Assembly: GCA_964036275.1 (NCBI GenBank)
Contig: OZ038435.1
Span: 3,472,001 to 3,536,000 of the forward strand
Length of the DNA: 64,000 nucleotides
Reading direction: 5' to 3'
Origin: Litoditis marina
Lineage: Eukaryota > Nematoda > Chromadorea > Rhabditida > Rhabditidae
The translations under genes and the position numbers were made by a program. Positions within the stretch are counted from its first letter, which is position 1; every line of letters starts with the position of its first letter. Shown in pieces: positions 11,301-29,854 of the stretch. Under the pieces are notes generated by a model. That model had not been told where the DNA came from and made no database searches. It saw nothing but the letters and a program-made list of their open reading frames with translations.

Positions 11301-14300
11301 ACTACAAACATGAGGACAGGGTTTCTTTGAGATTGAGCGAGTCCTATACGGGGCCGGATTTGGTCTGCTACACTTGGTAGATCGTCGGGTAATCTCATTC
11401 TCATAAGAACGATCTTACGCGAGTATGAGTATTTTACTAGTATGAGTTTGAGCCAATGAGTATTTCACTAGAAGTAAATTGAATACGTCAAGTGAGTATT
11501 CTAATGAGACATCGTGCACTTTGTCATTGTACGTTTCTGAGTTTTGCTGTGATTAACATGTTTCACGTGACTGTGCAATTGACTAACAGTATAAAGTACT
11601 GACCGTGGGAATGTCCTCATTTGAGTCCTCCATGACGCTGAACATAGGGTTGTCCGTCTCATACGTCTTGACGAGGGAGGACAGGTCAGAAGTACTGTAA
11701 ATAGCGATGACATTCAGTTGGTACTATCTCACTAGGTGGTAGTTTTCAATCGAAATAGTTACATGGAAAATTAACTCCCCCCTCCCATAGCCTTTCGCGC
11801 TAGGAAAAACTTCCCCCTCACCTTTAAAGTATTTTGGAGCAATAACAAGCTGAACCATTCAAACCATAAGTATAGTCGTGGCCAACAGAAATGCGGGAGG
11901 GTACTGTATATCTTACTTTCCGCTGTGTACGCACACATTTTTCCGATTCCAAACATTGCCCGTTATGTGCTCTGATAGCACAGTGGTTAGCCCTCTGCAA
12001 TCGAAACTTTGCTCGCAGGTTCGATTCCGGCGAGCGACAGAAATGTTTATATTTGGCACTCACTATAGGTAATCGTATATGTAGTTTGATCTCGACACGC
12101 GTCACAAATTACCAATTCCCATTGATATGCAACAAGACTACAACTACAGCAGCGATATAAAAACACGGTATACGCACGCTTGGAAAGTGAACTATACTAG
12201 AAGTAATATGAATAGTCACGTGAAGTTGGCATTCTAATGAGGAATCCTGCATGTTTTTTTTGCACGTTCCTGAGTTCTGCTGTGTTCAACATGTTTCACG
12301 TACTGTGCAATTGACAAACAGTATATCAGTTTCGTAAACACGTTGTTTTCCTTCTCTCACCTTTTGTGCTCGCCGCAGTCCATATTGATAGCCATGTTAC
12401 CGTTTTTCAATGAGACATTGACCACTCTGCGAGTATTCGGGTTACGGAGAGCCTTCAAACACACATTTAAAAATGATTGCTAAAAATACCAAAGGTAATC
12501 AATATAAAACTTTGCTCAAATTTTCACGTCAGTGTGTTTTCACCAGCAGTATACCATAGTTTCGTCTCAAGAAAGAGACAGAGAGAAAGAGTGAGGATTA
12601 GTTTGAAAGATAAAGAAGAGGAAAGGAGTGAGAGAAGAAGTAGAGAGAGAAAAAATAGGCTGGAAGAAAGTGAGACCGAGAGAAAAATATAGAAAGAGAG
12701 AAGACGCCCTACCGTAATCAGAGTCCTCTGAAAAGCCCGCTGTTCGGTAGAGCGCATTTCGTTGACGGTAATATGGGAGATGATGCTGTCACAGTAGTCA
12801 AAGTTGGACGAATCACGGAGCCTGGAACAAAGTCAAATAAGTCTGTATTCAAAACTATATAATAGAATGTCGAGTAGTGAAACAACTCTGATGGAGAGTT
12901 GCCAGTATAAATTATGAAAGTAGTGGGTGCAGTCTGCATAGCAGGACGTTAACTTGACATTTCTGAGCGCACGAGAGATAACAATGTCATTACCAGACTT
13001 TAGTAACAGTTCAGTCCTTAAACATTTGTTGCAAGTGAATTTGGTTAGGAAAACAACAAATTTGATCACGCGTCCTCAAAGAGGGTGCGAGTCCTCGAAG
13101 AAGGAAGATTAGGTAGACTAATCCGAACGCTTCATTTCTGCAATACATTTTTCAATTGCAGTTCAAAGGACCGATGCGTCGAGATTGGTCCACGTAATCA
13201 TCCTTCTTTAATGTTTCATTCCAATGCAGATCTCAACCGCTTACCAGATGAGAGCAATATTGATCAGGGCGATTTTGATCGACTGTGGAAAGTTGGACGA
13301 AACCATAGCTTGGATTGATTCCGGCTTCATTCGCTGTAAAACAAGTTTTGATTGAAATGTGAAAGATCATATTCAGAAAACGGCTAAAAGGATTGGGTCA
13401 AACTAGTAATAGTGCATGTAATCTCCGAGTAATTGTGAGTCTCTTGCTGTGCGTCCTGTGTAACGACACTCTTCCCGGCGGGATGTGAGAGAACAGAAAT
13501 AGTATAGGTTTGAGGAGATGCAGGTTAAGTAAAAAAACGGCCGGAATATTCTTCAATAGAGCCTTCGGTATAGTCCACATATTCGAAAGCACATCACTGA
13601 AACTTTCTTAAATGAGTTTTATTTTAGTAAAACGAACGAAACATACCACAATTTCACGTGAACCAAGAGGAGGCAGGTCGGTGAACCTTTCATAGATGGC
13701 ACTTATGAGATCGGATACGGCTTCGGCGGAAACCTAGAACAATGCTGTTCGGAGTACACCAAGTCAGATTACGGAAGCGTGTGACCAAAATTGTACTATA
13801 CTCATACATTCTCAAAACACAGTATGCAAACGGTTGGGGTGATTCGATAACTACACCCTGTCAAAGACAAACTAGAAGGGTGTTATTCTAGTAGTTCACG
13901 TATCAACAATAAAAAATCTCTGTGGGTATAAATTATGAAGAGTGTGCTGTAATGAGCTTACTGTATGAGTTCATGTGTGTATGTGTATGATCACGAGTAG
14001 ACTGCACGGAGCATTGTATGAGTTCAACGATTGATCGTTAGCACACTGTATCAGTTCACATGAAAATGACAAACAGTATGCTGCAGTGAGCATACTGTAT
14101 GAGTTGTAGAAATAACTGAGACTATACTGTACTGAGCATACTGTACGAATTTGCGTAGAAATGAGAACGAGAATACTGTCGAGTCAAGATATGAATGGCA
14201 AAGAGTATACCCCAGTCTTCGTGTCGGTAGCAGTATCCAGTGCCGTTGTGGAACTACCGCGGCGGCCCTCGGTACGGAGAGTTTGTTCCAGTTGACTGAA

Positions 14301-16907
14301 AGAACACAATGACACAAAAAACAAGAGCAAACTCAATTGTATATTCTTCGTTCTCTCAACAGACAAGACATCAACGTTCACGTTCAACGTTCAACGTTCA
14401 ACGTTCAACGTTCCAGTTCAAGACATCAACGACCCAAGCAGTTCATCTCTCAATGTAATTCCGGGTAAATTCCAGACTTTATTGAGAAATTTCATTCTGA
14501 TGATGTGCTACAACACTTAACGTTCAAATTTTCATGAAATACTATCAGGTTAGGACGAAATGAAATACAAGAATGAAAATGAAATTAAATTAAAGACAAC
14601 AACTAACCGATGCAGAAAGTTGACCCCAAGGTAGTGACAGAGAATGAGGTGCTCTTTCAAGTGGTCCAGTTTCAGTTCTCCCTGGTAAAGTAAATCGGTT
14701 ATGAACATTTGCTAGTTTGTCTGATTGTTAGATTGTTCCACTCATTCGTTTGTGTTGCTGGTTTGATCGGGTGCATTCCAATTTTTAATCAGCTTCCATG
14801 TTGTGTATGCGAATCAAACTATAAGCATGATCAGAGACCGCGCGCCTCGCACTCAGAAACATTTCCGGCGATTAGCAAACTACAAAAGCGAGAGAGCATG
14901 GGAGTCAATGAGGCCGCAGACAAGCATACACTCTCATCGAGAACGCTACAAAAGTGCCTTGCTAATTGGCAGTCTGATCACACTCAATCGACGTAGCCGT
15001 TTTCTGTCTTTGTAGAAGACAGAAAACGATAGAAGAAGGTAGAGTATACCTCTCCAAAGTACATCCAGTCGACGACTTCCTTGACAACGTCTCCTCGGAA
15101 CTGCGTCAGGTCAATTGTGGTAGGCAGAGACGCAGAGGAAATAAACTGAAATGGGACAAAATTCAGGAACAATCTTTGAAAAGTTGGATATTGAATGTAA
15201 AATATCAAAAACAAGGTTGAATAGAGAAGACGAGAGAATTGAAGTTCGACTCTCTTTGGCGGGTGGTGGTTCGATTACCTACGGGATTTATCCTATCCCG
15301 CTGTTTTTGTAGTTTGATTCCGTGTGTATTCGGTCAAAATTTGTAAAATATGGCTTGTTCCGAGATCAAAGTACAAAAAAGATTTGGTCACTTGAGTCAG
15401 TATTCCAAAGAAGTGTTTCCAAGTTCTGGACGTGGCTAATCTGCACGAAAAGCTATTGCCAAGTTAACGTCAAACTTGAAAAACGCCATTTGTTGCCAAG
15501 TGAAAGTTATTTCCAGTTCTCAGATTCCTCCAAGTTGGTTGAAGCTTTGCAGTGAAGATGCATCCAAAAGATGAACGTTTGGTGAACTGTTTTTGCACGG
15601 TTCACTGATTGTTGCAAATCTACAGAGTAACCCAACCAAAAGCAAAAATTAGGATAATTACCCGGTTTTCTCGAAGTGATAGCAAATATCTCGACTTTCT
15701 CACCTTTGCCAGTTTGCTAGAATGAGCTCCAGCGAGGATGGAGTGAAGATACTCCCTGGCTGAACCCTCCATAACCAGCACAATGTCGCAGTTTCTACAA
15801 AAAGGTGTATTAATTTTCTGAGGCTTATACTTTAAAATTGACTTTCATTTACTAGGTGTAGGATTCGTTTGTTCCAAAGCAAGCAGAGTATTGTCTATAG
15901 TTTGATTTTGTTTTGTTTCATTGAGTATGACATGTATCGAGGAGTCCCGGTCATAAGCGCAAATCCAAATTGCGCAAAGCACCGGGGGTTAGGAAAGAGG
16001 CCATACAGGCAGATTGCCAAAAATATTTACTCACACGGGTGACCTGAAAGGACGCAAAAAAGTCTAAGCAACACGACCGCGGTTGACCCCCCAATGGGAA
16101 GGCTGCGCGCAATACACTACCGCGGGTCTGAGGATCGGCACTTTTGCATTTCACAGAATTTTGTATAGGGTTTTCACTAAGTTGAAACTTCCAGTAACAC
16201 GGATTAAGTTTTAGCTAAGTGAAATGCTCAGTTTGAATACTCTTGAACACAGTAGTTTATTTCAAACGGTTTGAAAACACATGTTCAGTTTAATATGTTT
16301 TTCAAATTCCGAGTTCGAGTTCGAACACAAGTCTACTATGGTCTTCCCCCTCATCTTCCTCTCATGGATTGCGATTTTGTAATTCTGAGCAGAGTCATCG
16401 GTAATCAGACAATGTAATCAGACAAATATAAATACAAAATTACGATTATGAATAACAGTTATTCATGATAAAGTGATCTTCTAAGAGTTTTCCAGAAGAT
16501 ACGGGAGAGTAACCCACTTGTAGTCCGATCTGCGTCGTAGTTGTCTCAGATATTGTCCGGGTCGATTCAGATGATCGGGAGAGTCCTTGGCACGATACAT
16601 GACGGTTTTTCTGGAATTAGACGAAATCAATAAAGGTTTATGGAAAATGTCCGAGGCCATATGCAAAGCGATCCCAGCGACCACATCCCAATTATTAAAG
16701 TCCTACACTTGTCAATTGGTGAATTTGAAACTTGGAAGTGGAATTAATGCATTCATAAACACAACATATAATTGGGTCTCAAAATGTACCATTTAATGTA
16801 TTCGTTATCATATCACAACCTTCTCAGCAATACCCTACAGTAGTTAGTAGTTTACAAACTTAAAATTATAGGAAAACGAACCTCTGACTTCCGGAACGGG
16901 AAGACAT
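5354..16907 (-). CDS. BTB/POZ-domain protein, about 620 aa, 24 or more exons
   Basis: Exons in coding order: 16907-16882, 16610-16518, 15794-15704, 15145-15050, 14681-14608, 14295-14211, 13733-13647, 13333-13245, 12821-12713, 12452-12361, 11694-11604, 11399-11350, 10804-10726, [one missing], 10292-10217, 8797-8754, 8461-8399, 8152-8075, 7739-7677, 7470-7393, 6901-6803, 6514-6447, 6026-5950, 5838-5745, 5388-5354. All junctions but the bracketed one keep phase. Starts MSSRSGSQ, ends KSSYYSI. Residues ~36-127 form a BTB fold: NCDIVLVMEGS, the Leu-rich HSILAGAHSSKLAK, then DVVKEVVDWMYFGE and LKEHLILCHYLGVNFLH. BTB domains dimerise and often recruit Cullin-3; whether this one does is unknown. A helical, BACK-like stretch may follow (SAEAVSDLISAIYERF, PQSIKIALINIAL). 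The C-terminal half is Ser-rich with short LPxVF-type repeats. No named orthologue recognised. Confidence 0.78.
5646..5690. repeat. Short palindromic repeat TTTGTAGTT-GATC...(G)TCAAACTACA (copy 1)
   Basis: The arms TTTGTAGTTCGATC and AAGTCAAACTACA are near reverse complements. This is the shortest of several dispersed copies. Confidence 0.5.
6227..6407. mobile_element. 181-bp MITE-like element with GC-rich inverted termini
   Basis: Terminal inverted repeat GGCGGCGTAGCAATCCC at 6227-6243 and its complement at 6391-6407. The interior is rich in the self-complementary octamer CTCATGAG or near forms (four or five copies). Lies in an intron of the BTB gene. Confidence 0.75.
6951..7102 (-). mobile_element. 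Dispersed TATACT...AGTATA element, family 2 (copy 1)
   Basis: Shares CACGTGAAACATG, GCACGATTCCTCATTAGAAT and the ends ATACTAGAAGTAAATTGAAT / CAATTGACTAACAGTATA with 11468-11592 and 12193-12325. It is inverted relative to those copies. Confidence 0.65.
7190..7330 (-). repeat. Dispersed GCGAGAGAGCATG repeat, family 3 (copy 1)
   Basis: Reverse complement carries CTACAAAGGCGAGAGAGCAT, GAGGT-AATGAG, and CTACAAAAGTGGCTAG as at 14884-14990 and 30010-30125. Confidence 0.55.
7393..7739 (-). repeat. Exon-pair duplication in the BTB gene, downstream copy
   Basis: Exons 7739-7677 (63 nt) and 7470-7393 (78 nt) encode a 47-aa module containing SSELVYSMPNVFRNH and SEVKDIRNLPNVFEN. It is nearly identical to the copy at 8461-8075. 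Both exons are multiples of 3 nt and phase 2 at both ends, so the copy is inserted in frame. Confidence 0.85.
7903..7972. repeat. Short palindromic repeat (copy 2)
   Basis: TTTGTAGTTTGATCGCG...GAGTTCAAACTACAA with a ~40-nt core containing ATTCGGTAAATGTCGTAAAA. Confidence 0.6.
8075..8461 (-). repeat. Exon-pair duplication in the BTB gene, upstream copy
   Basis: Exons 8461-8399 and 8152-8075. The two copies differ mainly at silent sites, and in the first exon at two residues (L/V and none beyond in the reading frame used). Exon 10292-10217 (YTLSEKQDIRDLPDVFQK) is a more distant relative of the second exon. Confidence 0.85.
9061..9867. mobile_element. Nested fold-back region enclosing the 9213-9833 element
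   Basis: An outer inverted repeat (GAGTACGTATGCTAGAATAT near 9063, complement near 9848-9866) flanks the region. Inside lies a second hairpin at about 9091-9206 (TCATCCCACCCTGCGT against ACGCAGGATGGGATGGG), then the hAT-like element. Part of the second hairpin (CGGCGGGATGTGAGAG...TTTGAGGAGATGCAGG) recurs at about 13476-13528. Confidence 0.6.
9213..9833. mobile_element. 621-bp hAT-like nonautonomous element filled with AATTC/CCAATTC repeats
   Basis: Termini TAGAGTGGTTAA / TTAACCACTCTA, flanked by GTTGATGC (9205-9212) and GTTGGTGC (9834-9841), an 8-bp target duplication with one mismatch. Ends starting TAGAGNG plus an 8-bp duplication are the hAT superfamily signature. The interior is almost wholly degenerate CCAATTC / CAATTCAATTC on one side and GGAATTGG on the other. 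Confidence 0.75.
11468..11592 (+). mobile_element. TATACT...AGTATA element, family 2 (copy 2)
   Basis: Carries TATTCTAATGAG, TCGTGCACTTTG, and AACATGTTTCACGTGACTGT, ending CAATTGACTAACAGTATA. Ends 12 nt from the exon at 11604-11694. Confidence 0.65.
11966..12040 (+). pseudogene. tRNA-like sequence (tRNA pseudogene or SINE head)
   Basis: Box A-like TAGCACAGTGGTTAG at 11976-11990 and box B-like GGTTCGATTCC at 12018-12028, at tRNA spacing. The T-stem has a mismatch and the acceptor stem pairs poorly, so a functional tRNA is unlikely. Sits on the strand opposite the BTB gene, in an intron. Confidence 0.5.
12193..12325 (+). mobile_element. TATACT...AGTATA element, family 2 (copy 3)
   Basis: The best-preserved copy: TATACTAGAAGTAATATGAAT at the left, GAGTTCTGCTGTGTTCAACA in the middle, TTGACAAACAGTATA at the right. 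Confidence 0.7.
12576..12700. repeat. Purine-rich GA/GAAA low-complexity tract
   Basis: AGAGA-rich tract in a BTB intron; on the transcribed strand it is a long pyrimidine tract ending near the donor of exon 12821-12713. The Arg/Glu/Lys-rich reading frame across it is a composition artefact. Confidence 0.8.
13098..13211. mobile_element. Short inverted-repeat element, family 1 (copy 2)
   Basis: Left arm decayed (GAAGGAAGATTAGGTAGACTAA), right arm preserved (GTTCAAAGGACCGATGCGTC, ATTGGTCCACGTAATCATCC). Confidence 0.6.
13945..14180. repeat. Degenerate tandem repeat of GAGCATACTGTATGAGTT type
   Basis: About five imperfect copies of GAGC-TACTGTATGAGTT spaced 45-60 bp, in the BTB intron between exons 14295-14211 and 13733-13647. 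Confidence 0.6.
14373..14413 (+). repeat. Tandem CGTTCAA heptamer repeat
   Basis: Five to six copies of ACGTTCA in a row, in a BTB intron. Confidence 0.9.
14749..14824. repeat. Short palindromic repeat (copy 3)
   Basis: GTTGCTGGTTTGATCGGG at the left and GCGAATCAAACTATAA at the right. Confidence 0.45.
14884..14990 (+). repeat. GCGAGAGAGCATG repeat, family 3 (copy 2)
   Basis: ACAAAAGCGAGAGAGCATGG, GTCAATGAGGCCGCAGACA, ATCGAGAACGCTACAAAAGT, GCTAATTGGC in the same order as at 30010-30125. Confidence 0.65.
15304..15377. repeat. Short palindromic repeat (copy 4)
   Basis: TTTTTGTAGTTTGATTCCG and TTCCGAGATCAAAGTACAA as arms; core ATTCGGTCAAAATTTGTAAA matches copy 2. Confidence 0.65.
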
Positions 16908-17230
16908 GGTAGAATGACGAACCAGCTGGTAGACTCCAAGAATAAGCAATGAAATGTGAGGCGATGAACGGGAATGAACGTGAATGAACGTGAATTCCGG
17001 TTAACAGGGCTAACGTGTCTGACTTTCTGAGAATATTTGAAAACAGGTTATCTCCACGTAGAAAAGCTACAGTCTACGGAGTAAATTTTGAATCGATACA
17101 CTGCCAACCAAGTATATAAAGACAAAAAATTGAACATATCAGAGTATAGGAACATGCAATAAAAATGAGTATTAATTGCAAAAATTTTGCCCCGTCAAGT
17201 GACAGTGGTGTATAGTTGTCATCTTTCCTA

Positions 17231-17426
17231 CTGAGACTCCTACAGTACACTTTCGAATTTTCCAATCGTTGTTTTCTAATGAAAACTTCAACTTTATCAA
17301 AGGATAGTTCGAACACTTTTTCCTATGGATGGTCAGATTCAAACGCAGAAATTTTAAACAATTTTGATAATATCAACGTCGCGAAAACTGGCTGGAAGTT
17401 TTGTAATCTTACTGTAGGAGTCTCAG
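17231..17426. mobile_element. 196-bp inverted-repeat element
   Basis: 17-bp perfect terminal inverted repeat CTGAGACTCCTACAGTA (17231-17247) / TACTGTAGGAGTCTCAG (17410-17426). No clear target duplication and no recognised coding content. Confidence 0.6.
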
Positions 17427-19291
17427 AAGGAATGAAAAAGACTATATAGTTCTCGTCATTTCCTCTTGGACTTTTGCAGCCGCCACTCAACATTTTTCAT
17501 GTTTATTTCTTAAAAATGTTGTTTCAAAAATTCTTTTTGTTAGCACTTTTGTTTCAAAACTTGTTTTTGTTAGCACAATCGCATGCAAATTTTTGTTTCA
17601 ATTTCAGATAGTTTTTTGAAAGGGTTTCGCAAACTCTTTTTTCCCGCGCCCTTACATTCATTTAATATGAATGAGATATCAAAAATGCATAAAACTTTTT
17701 CGCCTAGGAGGGAGTGGCAAAACAATTTGTATTGGTGGAGGCCGTTTTTATATCCCATAAACCGCCTCGAACTATTTATATCGTCATGTGTATGATTTAT
17801 TCTGTTCCAAGCTATCTTAGACACATACAGACACATTATGCCCCCCAGAAAATCAAAATTGTCTTGAATCAGGGTCGAAACGCTCTTATAACTATAACAT
17901 CCAAGACGGTTTTCACAGTATAGTACACATACAGTTCAGTACACTTCCAAATCCTCCACGTGGGTTTTTTTTTTGAAAATTCGTATGGCCTGCTTTTGTA
18001 AAGCTCGACTGGCCAAGTGAGCTGTTTTATTTGAATTTCGTTACAGATTTTCCACATATTGTTTTGTAATACCGATTTTCCAGATGGCACTGTCCCAAAT
18101 GCAGATAAGAGGAATGACCAGACTGGCTCGACCGCGAGATTTATACCGACGTAGGTCTTTCGGCAAGACTTATGTGTCAAATGTTCATTTTCTTCCGATA
18201 TGAGGCAAAAATAACATAAACGATGAATTATGAGTTTGGAAAACTTACTGACTTACTATCACGTTGAGTGTGATAGAACGTGTAATACTGTTCAATTGCA
18301 AACTATGGCAAGTCACCAAATTTCAGAGGATCGACAAAGTTTTCATTTTAATTCAATTCGCTATTGTATATGCTATTTATATCAGTACTACACCCTTGTG
18401 AGCTTGATAAGTTCTGTTCTCAGTAACATTTGGCGAAAACTTTCTTTCTGGGAAGTATTTATCGAGTTTATTTACCAATACTGAACCAAGTTTATTCTTA
18501 AGTTTTCTCAAAAAGTTTTAACATGCCTGAAATAGTTTTCCCCACTTTCAATTCATTCGTTCGGAAAACAGCGGAAGTCATACTATTGACCACAGTTGCT
18601 ATGGAATTCGCCAAGTAACAACTTTGTTTACTACTTACAAATGTCCCGATTCTCTTTTTCATTCGACCATTTTGAACAAAAAACGGATGAAATTGAGCAA
18701 ATTTTGTCCGAAAGCTGAAATTGTAGTTTGTAGTATGCACTAACGATCTACTACGAATTGACCATTCGCGCGCCTTTTTATCAAAACAACATGCTCGTCT
18801 GGCAGTCCAAACCAGTTTCATTCACAACACTCGTGGCAGAATGTGAACCTCTCTATCCACATTCTATCCACATCTATATCTCCCTCATTATTTATTCTCT
18901 GTCTCTCTCCCCCCCCCCTCTCTCTCTCTCTCTCTTTCTCCTCACTCACTCACCCACTCACTCTCTCTCTCTCTCTCTTTCCTCACTCACTCTCACTCTC
19001 AATATTTCTCATTCATCGTTCTTTGTTATTCTCTTTAGAAATGGTCGTGTTGCTATGCGTTCCCCTTCATTTTAAAGAAAAAGTCAGCACTAACGCAAGA
19101 ACTTTTATTATTATATCAAGTTGGAGTGATATTCAGAGAAATTTCTTCATTTTGCCCTAACATCAGATTTCTTTCGCAACTTTGAACCCTAAATAGGTAA
19201 ATCAGAAAAAAGTTCGTTCAATCAAACCGTTTAGTTTGGTCAGGTCGCAAAATGGAACGCGCTGAACCGCGCTCTAATTTGAATTTCGGTT

Positions 19292-19301
19292 CTCCCGCCA
19301 A
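19292..19301. promoter_or_regulatory. Possible E2F-type site upstream of the kinesin-13 gene
   Basis: CTCCCGCCAA, complement TTGGCGGGAG, close to the E2F consensus, about 450 bp before the start codon of a probable mitotic motor. Single motif match only. Confidence 0.2.
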
Positions 19302-19730
19302 TTTGCTTTCGGACCCTTTGGGGCGCCGGCCGTTCGATATATCGGCCATTTCTTGGGCTGTCTCTTTCTCTCTCCCTTTCTCTTCACTCTCTCTCTAGTT
19401 CTTTTACGCGGGGCTTATTTACCCTATCTCACCCATTTACTTGAACCACCGATTAGCCTGAACTCTTGAACAAGTTTTCATATTTGACACGTACTTGCCT
19501 ATTTTTTGATAGAAAAACACGAACATGGGGAATTTGTTGCGAAATAGGACGTTCTGGATTACGGATATGATTGAATTTAGCGTCGATTAATGTTAGACAT
19601 ATTTTCCTGCTCAACTTTTGTACTCAAATGCATACGAGGTGTTTTTAAGTTGTTTTGTGTTATTTTCAGTTATTCGGAATTCGGAAACAGTTAAACTTTG
19701 GTAACATTACAAGATAATTTGATTTTATAG

Positions 19731-19745
19731 TTCTTCTTTTTTCAG
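19731..19745 (+). promoter_or_regulatory. 3' splice acceptor just upstream of the kinesin-13 start codon
   Basis: TTCTTCTTTTTTCAG ends 11 nt before the ATG at 19757. It is either the acceptor of a 5'-UTR intron or a spliced-leader trans-splice site; compare 4060-4070. Confidence 0.45.
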
Positions 19746-19756
19746 GCGTTCCCGAA

Positions 19757-28444
<8,688 letters not shown>

Positions 28445-29641
28445 CTGGCTCTCCGCTGTCTACCCGGTGTCATTTAGAGTCAACGTTGGAATTAATACTT
28501 GTACACTTGTGCTACCCTAAATTGATCCAATGTTGCTCTTTCTCTCTCTTTGCCACCATCTTTACGTCTTTTCGGACCAATTCGACAACTAGTCCTAGTT
28601 TTGGTTACCGAACCACGCTTTTACAGTAAATTGGGTGAGATTTGATTGAATTGTTAATTCAGCGCGTGGCGAGGCTACCCAAATCTGGGACGTCAGTTGT
28701 CGTCTCCTTTGATCGTTAACACCCGTATCCACGAACGCTATCGGGTCGCTGTAGTTTGTGTGTATATTGATTGATTTCTATTTCTGCGTGACTGGATACG
28801 TGCCTGGTGTCTCTTTCTCTGCCTCTCACTCTCTCTCTCTGCTTGCTATTCTCTACACAGTTTCGGACTGCGGGTTTATTCTGATTGTGCTTTGTATTTC
28901 GATTTGCATGCTTTTGCCCCCTGACCTAGCCTCTTATTCTCATTTTTAACCCAGTGAGCTTTTTATGGACCGGATTGCGCTTTGCCATTTTATACTTGGA
29001 TGTCTGTGAATTCAAATGATTGTTTTTGCGTGCAATTTCGTTTTTCTAACATTAAATTATTCGTTGCGGTTTTGAAGTTCTGTAGTTTCCTTTATGATTA
29101 ACTGAAATATAAGGCATCTTTAGCTTGCAGAAGATGAGTAGTTACGTGTCGGAAAATGTAACTCGAATTTCTAAACTCTCTGCTATGCGTTGTACAGTAT
29201 GAGTTTGAGACTCCAAGTTAGTTGTTCACAACGTTCGGGGGAGCGACAAACTATAAATAACAATGCTAACACAAAATCAGCATTTTTCATACCTCCTTCT
29301 CAGCGATCAGTAGTGAGAAAGCAAGGAATAATGGTTCTCATCAGCTAGATAACCCTAATCGAGCCTCATAGGATTCGCTCTTTTCAAAGCAGGCTCAAGG
29401 TGTATGTCGTACTACATTAGGTTTGTAGTTTTGCTCCCGTTTTCGATCGAAATTTGCATAATAGCTTTTGGCGAGATCAAATTACAACAGATCTTCGATC
29501 ATTCCCTATATTAACTGCCGCATGTGAGCTCAAAAGTCAGCTAGCTGGCTCTGAAGAAAGTGGGGACCGCCCGCTGTTTAGGCGCCATTCACGAAGGAAG
29601 TCGGGTGTTTCACATTCAAAAGTAGCTGTCCAGCAAGACTG
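28445..29641. other. Kinesin-13 3' UTR and intergenic DNA before the LDLa gene
   Basis: No gene seen. Includes CT-rich tracts around 28810-28860, ATTAAA at 29051 and one short palindromic repeat at 29422-29488. Confidence 0.5.
29422..29488. repeat. Short palindromic repeat (copy 5)
   Basis: TTTGTAGTTTTGCTCCCG and GGCGAGATCAAATTACAAC as arms; core TCGATCGAAATTTGCATAAT resembles copies 2 and 4. Confidence 0.6.
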
Positions 29642-29854
29642 ATGCTGTTTTCAATCCTATTAGCTGTATTTCCCTCGTGCTACACGATGCCTCCCAATCC
29701 GAAAGGTAAATAAAGTAGGATATCAATGTAGAATGAAACGAAAACATTAGGAAAGATGTTGTTAAAGTTATTTCCAGAGAAAAATACACATGTAATTCGT
29801 AGAACAGTGAAGACAACGAATTCGGACACTTGCAAACATTCAAAACAGCAATAA
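29642..29854 (+). CDS. Alternative short product from the same first exon (46-aa secreted peptide)
   Basis: Exon 29642-29705 can also splice to 29778-29854 across a 72-nt GT-AG intron (acceptor TTATTTCCAG), in phase. This gives a 46-residue peptide with a basic tail (VIRRTVKTT). The TAA stop (29852-29854) lies inside an AATAAA hexamer at 29850-29855, so a short polyadenylated transcript is possible. No homologue recognised. Confidence 0.3.

Larger units (their letters stand above)
16908..19745. other. Intergenic region between the BTB and kinesin-13 genes (divergent promoters)
   Basis: Holds an inverted-repeat element (17231-17426), two direct copies of TTTTTGTTAGCAC near 17535-17577, CT-rich microsatellites at about 18898-18990 and 19360-19400, and a GC-richer stretch at 19240-19340 just upstream of the kinesin. 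Several open stretches of 85-107 codons (17570-18821) have no recognisable domain and are not annotated as genes. Confidence 0.5.

Noticed and set aside
11015..11330. Overlapping 90-codon frames on both strands
   Set aside because: Sits in a BTB intron; a partial Ser/Thr-rich minus-strand frame does not join the neighbouring exons in phase.
12477..12692. Arg/Glu-rich plus-strand ORF
   Set aside because: Lies on the GA-rich tract opposite BTB exons and introns.
17869..18821. Minus-strand open frames of 103 and 107 codons in the BTB-kinesin spacer
   Set aside because: No recognisable domain and no clear splice context; within chance length for AT-rich DNA of this size.
18843..19160. Ser/Leu-rich plus-strand ORFs over CT repeats
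   Set aside because: Microsatellite translation.
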